Source: Salaquimonas pukyongi (GTDB lineage Bacteria > Pseudomonadota > Alphaproteobacteria > Rhizobiales > Rhizobiaceae). Taken from it: DNA of 64,000 nt. Under the pieces are notes generated by a model, which saw nothing but the letters and a program-made list of their open reading frames with translations, had not been told where the DNA came from and searched no databases. The stretch is taken from NCBI RefSeq assembly GCF_001953055.1, contig NZ_CP019044.1:186001-250000 (forward strand), written 5' to 3'. The position numbers and the translations under genes were made by a program. The stretch's first letter is position 1; each line of letters starts with the position of its first letter. Shown piece by piece: positions 58,386 through 64,000 of this stretch.

Positions 58386-59182
58386 GAGGGGCAACAAAAA
58401 CACTGATCGAGCGCCTTGACGGGCGGATGCCCCAAACCGCGCTTGTGCTGGGCTCGGGGCTGGGTGCGCTGGCAGAGCAGGTAAAAGATGCTGTACGGAT
58501 CCCCTATGGCGAACTGGAAGGGTTTCCCGCCGGCGGCGTTTCCGGCCATGCCGGTGAAGTGGTGGCGGGCCATATCGGTCAAACGCAGATCGTTCTTCTG
58601 TCGGGCAGGGTGCACTATTACGAGCATGGCGATGCTGCCGCCATGCGATTGCCCATCGAGTGTCTTGCCGATATCGGCATCAGGCAGCTGATATTGACCA
58701 ATTCGGCAGGCTCCCTGCGCGAGGATATGCCGCCGGGCTCGGTCATGCTGATAACCGATCACATCAACTGGTCCGGCATGAACCCGCTGATTGGCGAATC
58801 AAGCGACCGCCGCTTTGTCGGCATGACCAATGCCTATCATGCCGGTATGATGAAAAGCGCGCGCAGGGTGGCGAAGGCCGAAGGCATCGCACTCCATGAA
58901 GGCGCATACATGTGGTTTTCAGGGCCGAGTTTTGAAACACCGGCGGAAATCCGCATGGCACGCAAGTTGGGCGGCGATGCGGTGGGCATGTCCACCGTAC
59001 CGGAAGTCATCCTTGCCCGCTTTGCCGGGCTTGATGTTGCAGCCTTTTCCGTCATCACCAATTTCGGCGCCGGTATGACCGGCAATGAGCTTTCCCATGA
59101 CGAAACCAAGGAAATGGCGCCGAAAGGCGGGGAGCGCCTCGGCAGACTGATTGCGGCCATGCTGCAGGAGCAACATCCATGA
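58382..59182 (+). CDS. punA: Purine nucleoside phosphorylase (trimeric PNP family)
   Basis: A 266-residue phosphorylase that splits purine nucleosides to base and ribose-1-phosphate. Motifs are ALVLGSGLGALAEQV (phosphate loop), GRVHYYEHGDAAAMRLPIECL, LTNSAGSLREDMPPGSVMLITDHINWSG, the specificity block AYMWFSGPSFETPAEIRM, and VGMSTVPEVILAR. NSAG with downstream Asn (SVITNFGAG) fits the purine-specific PNP. The start is a GTG at 58382 overlapping cdd; its stop overlaps deoC. Confidence 0.94.
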   Translation: MRGATKTLIERLDGRMPQTALVLGSGLGALAEQVKDAVRIPYGELEGFPAGGVSGHAGEVVAGHIGQTQIVLLSGRVHYYEHGDAAAMRLPIECLADIGIRQLILTNSAGSLREDMPPGSVMLITDHINWSGMNPLIGESSDRRFVGMTNAYHAGMMKSARRVAKAEGIALHEGAYMWFSGPSFETPAEIRMARKLGGDAVGMSTVPEVILARFAGLDVAAFSVITNFGAGMTGNELSHDETKEMAPKGGERLGRLIAAMLQEQHP

Positions 59183-59966
59183 CTCGTGAGGAAAGACGCC
59201 TTCGCAAAATTGCCAAAAAGGCGATTGGCCTGCTCGATCTGACCAATCTCAACGAGGGCTGCACCGCGCGCGATATTGAAGATCTCTGCAGGCGTGCCGT
59301 CACCCCCATGGCAAGGTGGCCGCCATTTGTATCTGGAAGGAACATGTTCCCCAGGCAAAAGCCCTGCTCAAGGGCAGCGGCATCCGCATTGCCACCGTGG
59401 TGAATTTTCCCCGGGGCGGCACGGATGTGGATACGGTGGTAGCCGAGACACGCCAGGCAATCGTCAGTGGCACAGACGAGATCGATCTGGTTCTGCCCTA
59501 CCGGGCGCTCATGGCAGGTGCCGACGGTGTTGCCGCCCATATGGTCAAGGCGGTTCGAAAGACGTGTGGCAGGAAGGCAAAACTCAAGGTAATCCTGGAA
59601 ACCGGTGAGTTGAAGGACGAAAAACTGATTCGCAAGGCAAGCCGGCTGGCCATGGAGGCAGGCGCTGATTTCATCAAGACGTCGACCGGCAAAGTGGCCG
59701 TCAACGCCACGCCCGATGCCGCCGCCATCATGTTGAAGGAAATTCGCAGACACGGGCGCAAGAACGGTGGAAAAGTCGGCTTGAAGCCGGCTGGCGGCAT
59801 CAAGACCACTCAGGATGCTGGCCTCTATCTCGATCTTGCCCGGAAAATCATGGGCAAGGGCTGGGCGACGCCGCGCACCATGCGCTTTGGCGCTTCCGGG
59901 GTTCTGGCCGACCTGCTGGCGACCATCGATGGCGATCAAAGCGCACCGGCAGGCGAAGGCTACTGA
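59179..59966 (+). pseudogene. deoC: Deoxyribose-phosphate aldolase, frameshifted
   Basis: Two frames join into one DeoC of about 262 residues. The first 43 codons (to AVTP) carry IGLLDLTNLNEG; the second frame resumes as HGKVAAICIWKEHVPQA and runs to 59966 with LKVILETGELKD, the Schiff-base lysine in [10 protein letters not shown], and [11 protein letters not shown]. The shift is at a run of five C (59303-59307) where six would keep frame. DeoC cleaves deoxyribose-5-phosphate to acetaldehyde and glyceraldehyde-3-phosphate, completing deoxynucleoside breakdown here. Everything else is intact, so an assembly error is plausible. It overlaps punA. Confidence 0.9.
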
Positions 59967-59968
59967 TC

Positions 59969-61279
59969 ATGCTTCCCCAGGAAATCATCCGCACCAAGCG
60001 CGACGGAAAGGCGCTTCCAGCCGATGCGATAGCAAAGTTCATTGCCGGAATTGGCGATGGCAAGGTTTCCGAAGGCCAGATTGCCGCCCTCGCCATGGCC
60101 GTCTTTTTGAACGGCATGAGCCGGGAGGAAGCCGTGGCACTGACGCTTGCCATGCGCGATTCCGGGGAAGTGCTCGACTGGAGTGATCTTCCCGGCCCCG
60201 TGGTCGACAAGCATTCGACCGGCGGGGTCGGAGACAACGTCTCGCTGATGCTGGCGCCGGCCATTGCCGCCTGTGGCGCCTTTGACCCGATGATTTCCGG
60301 CCGGGGCCTTGGCCATACGGGGGGAACCCTCGACAAATTTGAATCGATCCCCGGATACACGACCCAGCCCGATAACACACTGTTTCGCAGGGTGGTGCGC
60401 GAAGTGGGGTGCGCGATAATCGGCCAGACCGGCAATCTCGCCCCTGCAGACAAGGTGATTTACGGTATTCGCGATGTCACCGCGACGGTGGAGAGTGTGC
60501 CGCTGATTACCGCCTCCATCCTCTCCAAGAAACTGGCGGCCGGGCTTGATGGGCTGGTGCTGGATGTAAAGGTCGGCTCCGGCGCATTCATGGATGATCT
60601 AGAAAAGGCCAGGGAACTGGCAACCTCCCTGGTGCAGGTAGCCAATGGTGCGGGACTGAAAACCACGGCATTGCTGACCGCAATGGATCACCCGCTGGCG
60701 TCCTGTGCCGGCAATGCGGTGGAGATGCGAAATGCAGTGGATTTTCTCACCGGCAGGGCAAGGGATCTGGCCCTTTACGAGGTCACCGTCGCGCTTGGCG
60801 CCGAAATGCTGGTTTCAACCGGCATCGCCACGAATGGCTCTGAAGGCGCAAAGCGCATGGAGGAAGCACTCGATAGCGGCGCGGCGGTTGAACGTTTCGC
60901 CCGCATGGTCGCTGCCCTGGGCGGGCCGGCCGATTTTGTTGAGCGCATGGAAATCTATCTTGAAAAACCGCCGGTACACCGCCCGGTCATGGCCGCGCCG
61001 GGTCATGCAAAGCTCGCCGGTAAGCTTGGCTTTGACACCCGCCAGATTGGCCTGGCAGTGGTCGAACTTGGCGGCGGGCGCACCCGTCCACAGGACCCGG
61101 TGGATCATGCGGTTGGGTTGAGCGCGATTGCCCGCCGGGACTGGGATGGGGAAAGCCCCTTGTGCGAGATATGGGCGCGCGATGAAGCAGCGGCAGATCG
61201 CGCGGAAAAACGCATTCTGGATGCTGTGAAAGAATCCGGCGCACAAAAGGACAGCGTTATCGAACGAATCGCCAGCTAA
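59969..61279 (+). CDS. deoA: Thymidine phosphorylase
   Basis: A 436-residue enzyme that converts thymidine to thymine and deoxyribose-1-phosphate. Family signatures are [52 protein letters not shown] and [14 protein letters not shown]. It starts two bases after the deoC stop and ends the operon. Together with cdd, punA and deoC it covers pyrimidine and purine nucleoside salvage; a phosphopentomutase (deoB) is not in this window. The last helix region ends near 61279, 23 bp from the convergent TetR gene. Confidence 0.95.
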   Translation: MLPQEIIRTKRDGKALPADAIAKFIAGIGDGKVSEGQIAALAMAVFLNGMSREEAVALTLAMRDSGEVLDWSDLPGPVVDKHSTGGVGDNVSLMLAPAIAACGAFDPMISGRGLGHTGGTLDKFESIPGYTTQPDNTLFRRVVREVGCAIIGQTGNLAPADKVIYGIRDVTATVESVPLITASILSKKLAAGLDGLVLDVKVGSGAFMDDLEKARELATSLVQVANGAGLKTTALLTAMDHPLASCAGNAVEMRNAVDFLTGRARDLALYEVTVALGAEMLVSTGIATNGSEGAKRMEEALDSGAAVERFARMVAALGGPADFVERMEIYLEKPPVHRPVMAAPGHAKLAGKLGFDTRQIGLAVVELGGGRTRPQDPVDHAVGLSAIARRDWDGESPLCEIWARDEAAADRAEKRILDAVKESGAQKDSVIERIAS

Positions 61280-61302
61280 TCAAGACACGCTCTAGACGCG
61301 TT

Positions 61303-61932
61303 CTAGTTTGCAGCAGCTTTTTCCGCGCCGAACAGATCCAGCAACAATTCGATCACCCGTTGTGAATGAACGGCAATTGCCTCCGGTGGTGGAGCGCGGG
61401 TAACGCCGATAACCCGGCGTATCTGAATATCGCCCAGCAACAGGGCAAGATAGATTTCGGTAATTTCCTGCCGGTCGTGAACACGCAGTTTTCCTGCTGC
61501 CTGGGCCGCTTCAACCGTCCCGGAAATGAGCGCCACCATGCGCGATCTGCCATGCTCGGAAAGCAGCCTGCCCAACAGTCCGCCATCGGCGACATCGGCC
61601 GCCGCTGCCCGGTTTAGCAGAACGGACCGTTCGCCGGTCAGAAGATCCAGTAATTTGCAGCCGAACTTCTCCAGCCTGGCAATGGAGTCGGTGTCCTTGT
61701 CCGGGACTTTTGCGGCGAAGTCCTCCAGGTCGGCGGCCACCTGGTCTGCATTGTCCTTGATCATGGCCGCAAGCAATCCCTGCTTGTTGCCGTACCAGTT
61801 GTACATCGTCTCGTTCGATGCGCCGGCAGCCTTGGCAATTGCGAGCATGGAAGCGCTTTTAAAGCCCTTTCTTGAGAGCACCTTGTAGGCAGCCTCGAAT
61901 ATCCTGCGCTCCCGATCGGTCCTGTTTTTCAT
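61303..61932 (-). CDS. TetR-family transcriptional repressor
   Basis: A 209-residue regulator. The N-terminal helix-turn-helix (about 5-55) reads RRIFEAAYKVLSRKGFKSASMLAIAKAAGASNETMYNWYGNKQGLLAAMI. The C-terminal ligand domain is helical and shows no clear ligand class. The ATG at 61932 is used; a TTG lies four codons upstream. It is divergent from a small membrane protein gene, and two palindromes sharing a TACG core lie between them, so it probably represses both. The ligand is unknown. Confidence 0.93.
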   Translation of the reverse strand: MKNRTDRERRIFEAAYKVLSRKGFKSASMLAIAKAAGASNETMYNWYGNKQGLLAAMIKDNADQVAADLEDFAAKVPDKDTDSIARLEKFGCKLLDLLTGERSVLLNRAAAADVADGGLLGRLLSEHGRSRMVALISGTVEAAQAAGKLRVHDRQEITEIYLALLLGDIQIRRVIGVTRAPPPEAIAVHSQRVIELLLDLFGAEKAAAN

Positions 61933-61961
61933 ATGCCGTCCCAATTTGCCCTTGCCATTTC

Positions 61962-61983
61962 AACCGTAAACATGCATACGGTT
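61962..61983. promoter_or_regulatory. Putative TetR operator 1
   Basis: AACCGTA and TACGGTT form a perfect 7-bp inverted repeat with an 8-bp spacer, 30 bp upstream of the TetR gene start. Size and position fit a TetR-family operator that also allows autoregulation. Confidence 0.55.
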
Positions 61984-61991
61984 TTGTCAAA

Positions 61992-62007
61992 CGTATAATA
62001 GTATACG
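61992..62007. promoter_or_regulatory. Putative TetR operator 2
   Basis: CGTATA-ATAG-TATACG is a perfect 6-4-6 palindrome, only 9 bp from operator 1 and 19 bp from the divergent membrane gene start. The TATACG half-site resembles the TACGG half of operator 1, so both may bind the same repressor dimer. Confidence 0.55.
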
Positions 62008-62025
62008 GATTTAGGGAACTTGAAC

Positions 62026-62406
62026 ATGAACACCGGGAACGAACGCATCGAGAAGTCAGCCGCCCTGGGCAGGCAGGGGCTTGTCATTCTCGCCATTTTG
62101 CAAGTGCTGATGCTGGCGGCACTCTATTCCAGAACGCAGCCCCATCCACCGCTTGCAATTCCGTTTTTTGCCCTGGCGCCGTTTTTGTCGGCGTCGGTTG
62201 CGCTTACCGTTGCAGCCCTGATGGCGCCGGGCCGATGGCTTGCGCTTGCAGCCTGTATCACGGCGCTGATCAGCTTCGGACCGCACAAATGGTTCGATGC
62301 CGCCTTTGTCCAAATCTGGCCGGCCGTGATCCTGGCGCAGTTCGCCATTGTAATGGTGGGTATCAGCCTGTTTTGGGCAGTCCGCGAAAAGCGAGGCCGG
62401 GTGTGA
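62026..62406 (+). CDS. Small membrane protein, function unknown, divergent from TetR
   Basis: A 126-residue protein I do not recognise. After a charged start (MNTGNERIEK) it has four hydrophobic segments: about 19-36 (LVILAILQVLMLAALYS), 44-65, 69-85 and 95-118, with a short basic C-terminus (REKRGRV). It has no signature of the small multidrug or other known small transporters that I can identify. It is the only gene between the TetR gene and the convergent phosphomutase, so it is the likely TetR target. The ATG at 62026 is preferred over a TTG two codons upstream. Confidence 0.75.
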   Translation: MNTGNERIEKSAALGRQGLVILAILQVLMLAALYSRTQPHPPLAIPFFALAPFLSASVALTVAALMAPGRWLALAACITALISFGPHKWFDAAFVQIWPAVILAQFAIVMVGISLFWAVREKRGRV

Positions 62407-62421
62407 AAGGCGTTGTGGCCG

Positions 62422-63936
62422 CTATTTCAGCGGCCCGACTTCCTCATGTTGGGCGAGTACGCCCTCAAGGGCCCTCAGCATGGCATCGCGCCGTTCTGCC
62501 GAGACCGGGCTTTCCACTACCACGACCAGTTTGGGTTCGTTGGAGGAGGCCCGGATCAGACCCCAGGTGCCATCGTCGGCCACCACGCGCACCCCGTTGA
62601 CGGTGACAAGATCGCGGATCGGTGTTCCGGCGAACGCCTTGCCATCGCTTCGCATGGCTTCAAACCCAGCGATAATCGCATCAACCACGCCATATTTCGT
62701 CTCATCAGCGCAGTGGGGCGAATAGGTCGGCGCATCGTAGGTAACCGGCAGGGTGCGGCGCAGATCGGCCATGGACTTGTCCGGGTTGCGGTCGAGCATG
62801 TCGCAGATGGCAAGCGCCGTCACGATGCCGTCGTCATAGCCGCGTCCAATCGGCTGGTTGAAGAAGAAGTGGCCGGATTTTTCAAACCCGGCAATGGCAC
62901 CAAGCTCATTGACCCGCCGCTTGATGTAGGAGTGGCCGGTCTTGAAATAATCGGTTTCAGCGCCCTGCTGCTTCAATACCGGATCGGTCAGGAAAAGCCC
63001 GGTTGATTTTACATCCACCACGAATTGCCGGTTGTCGTGCATGGCAGAGATATCCCGGGCAAGCATGACACCGATCTTGTCGGCAAATATCTCTTCCCCC
63101 TCATTGTCCACCACGCCGCAGCGGTCGCCGTCGCCGTCGAAACCGAGTGCCAGATCAGCACCGCTTTCCCGTACCCGGTCGGCCATGGCATGCAGCATTT
63201 TCATGGATTCGGGGTTGGGATTGTAATTGGGAAAGGAATGATCAAGTTCGCAGTCCATCTCGACGACATCGATGCCCAGGCGCTTGAGAACTTCCGGGGC
63301 GAATGCGGCCGCCGTTCCGTTGCCGCAGGCGGCAACCGCACGAATGGCGCGGCTGAAAGGTTTGCGGTTCGTCAGATCGCTGATGTAGCGCTCGGCAAAC
63401 CCTTCAACGAATTCGTAGCTGCCTCCGCCGGCAAGCTTCCACCCGCCATTGAGCACGATCTCCTTCAGCCGTCCCATTTCGTCGGGGCCAAAGGTCAGGG
63501 GCCGCGCCGCGCCCATCTTCACCCCTGTCCAGCCATTGTCGTTGTGGGAAGCGGTGACCATGGCAACCGAGGGTGCATCAAGGTCAAACTGCGCAAAATA
63601 GGCCACCGGTGAAAGCGCCAGGCCGACGTCCATCACCTCGGCCCCTGCGGCCATCAGGCCGGTAACAAGGGCCTGCTTGATCGACAGCGAATAGGACCGG
63701 TAGTCATGCCCGGTGACAATCCTCGGCCCGGCACCCAGTTCCCGTATCAGCGTTCCAAGTCCCATGCCGAGCGCCTGGACGCCCATCAGGTTGAGTTCGG
63801 GTTCACGATCGGTCGAAGGATGACCAAACCACCAGCGTGCGTCATATTCCCTGAAGCCCGTCGGCTTCACGAGCGGGGTGATCTCAAAGGCCTGGCTGTT
63901 GGGGCTCAGCTGTGCGGCGGGCTTGGGAAAGGACAT
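62422..63936 (-). CDS. Phosphomannomutase/phosphoglucomutase
   Basis: A 504-residue alpha-D-phosphohexomutase that interconverts hexose 1- and 6-phosphates for polysaccharide precursors. The phosphoserine loop is VTASHNDNGWTG, the Mg2+ loop is GFDGDGDRCGVVD, the sugar-binding block is GFEKSGHFFF, and a C-terminal phosphate-binding domain has LIRASSNEPKLVV. It resembles the NoeK/PMM-PGM type found in rhizobia rather than ExoC. It is convergent with the small membrane protein (15-bp gap). An upstream gene lies outside the window. Confidence 0.93.
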   Translation of the reverse strand: MSFPKPAAQLSPNSQAFEITPLVKPTGFREYDARWWFGHPSTDREPELNLMGVQALGMGLGTLIRELGAGPRIVTGHDYRSYSLSIKQALVTGLMAAGAEVMDVGLALSPVAYFAQFDLDAPSVAMVTASHNDNGWTGVKMGAARPLTFGPDEMGRLKEIVLNGGWKLAGGGSYEFVEGFAERYISDLTNRKPFSRAIRAVAACGNGTAAAFAPEVLKRLGIDVVEMDCELDHSFPNYNPNPESMKMLHAMADRVRESGADLALGFDGDGDRCGVVDNEGEEIFADKIGVMLARDISAMHDNRQFVVDVKSTGLFLTDPVLKQQGAETDYFKTGHSYIKRRVNELGAIAGFEKSGHFFFNQPIGRGYDDGIVTALAICDMLDRNPDKSMADLRRTLPVTYDAPTYSPHCADETKYGVVDAIIAGFEAMRSDGKAFAGTPIRDLVTVNGVRVVADDGTWGLIRASSNEPKLVVVVESPVSAERRDAMLRALEGVLAQHEEVGPLK

Positions 63937-63949
63937 GAAAACTCCGTCG

Positions 63950-63968
63950 CATCCGGCTTCGCCGGATG
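63950..63968. promoter_or_regulatory. Hairpin upstream of the phosphomutase gene
   Basis: CATCCGG and CCGGATG form a perfect 7-bp stem around CTTCG, 14 bp before the phosphomutase ATG. On the minus strand only a short TTTT follows, so it could be a 5' leader hairpin or the weak terminator of a gene beyond the window. Confidence 0.35.
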
Positions 63969-64000
63969 GGGGTATGATGGTCGGCGTAGGCTTTCTGAGC

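Noticed and set aside
61288-61305. CTAGACGCGTTCTAG partial palindrome between deoA and the TetR gene
   Set aside because: The stem is imperfect and no T-run follows, so a terminator cannot be claimed, although the convergent position would suit one.
1-64000. Mobile elements, CRISPR arrays, tRNA or rRNA genes
   Set aside because: I looked for transposase-like proteins, spaced direct repeats and tRNA T-loop patterns and found none; gene order is that of a stable core chromosome.

Overview
The window looks like a chromosomal segment of an alphaproteobacterium of the order Hyphomicrobiales (Rhizobiales). The evidence is G+C-rich sequence (roughly 60% by eye), gene order typical of rhizobia (rimP-nusA-ylxR-infB; corC-lnt-xre-metK-trmB; hybrid kinase-olsB-mutS), an ornithine-lipid acyltransferase, and an Irr-type iron box. 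Genus cannot be fixed from the sequence alone. Almost everything is core housekeeping. I see no prophage, insertion sequence, integron, CRISPR array, tRNA or rRNA.

Layout. 1-3.7 kb (minus): transcription/translation operon rimP, nusA, ylxR, and the start of infB. 3.8-17.0 kb (minus): MATE exporter, trmB, metK, an XRE regulator, lnt, corC, ybeY, phoH, miaB, plsC, rimI, tsaB and an Nfu-type Fe-S scaffold gene preceded by a perfect Irr box. 17.2-24.8 kb (minus): trpS, murJ, glnD, grpE, hrcA. 24.9-27.9 kb (plus): rph, a VOC protein, rdgB, hemW. 27.9-34.5 kb: a broken LppC-like lipoprotein gene (minus), then rsmI, yraN, gshB, two tandem paralogous small secreted proteins of unknown function, and a ComM-like ATPase (plus). 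34.6-41.9 kb: hybrid histidine kinase, olsB, mutS, and a frameshifted adenosine kinase. 42-49.6 kb: CysZ-like protein, nth, DUF2244, Ada-like protein, two hot-dog proteins, gpmA, dapB and an ABC exporter. 50-61.3 kb: nucleoside uptake and salvage (BMP-type binding protein; then ATPase, VOC protein, two permeases, cdd, punA, deoC, deoA in one tightly overlapping operon), interrupted by MOSC, slyX, GH25 and thioesterase genes. 61.3-64 kb: a TetR repressor divergent from a small membrane protein with two palindromes between them, and a phosphohexomutase.

The most striking technical pattern is that four genes (corC, the lppC-like gene, the adenosine kinase gene, deoC) are each broken by what looks like one missing base in a homopolymer run. 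All four reading frames are otherwise well preserved, so assembly under-calling is at least as likely as true decay.

The best candidates for undescribed biology are modest: the tandem secreted paralogs at 31.7-32.6 kb, the TetR/membrane-protein module at 61.3-62.4 kb, a 17-bp tandem repeat before the nucleoside operon, and a two-copy intergenic palindromic element before grpE and slyX.
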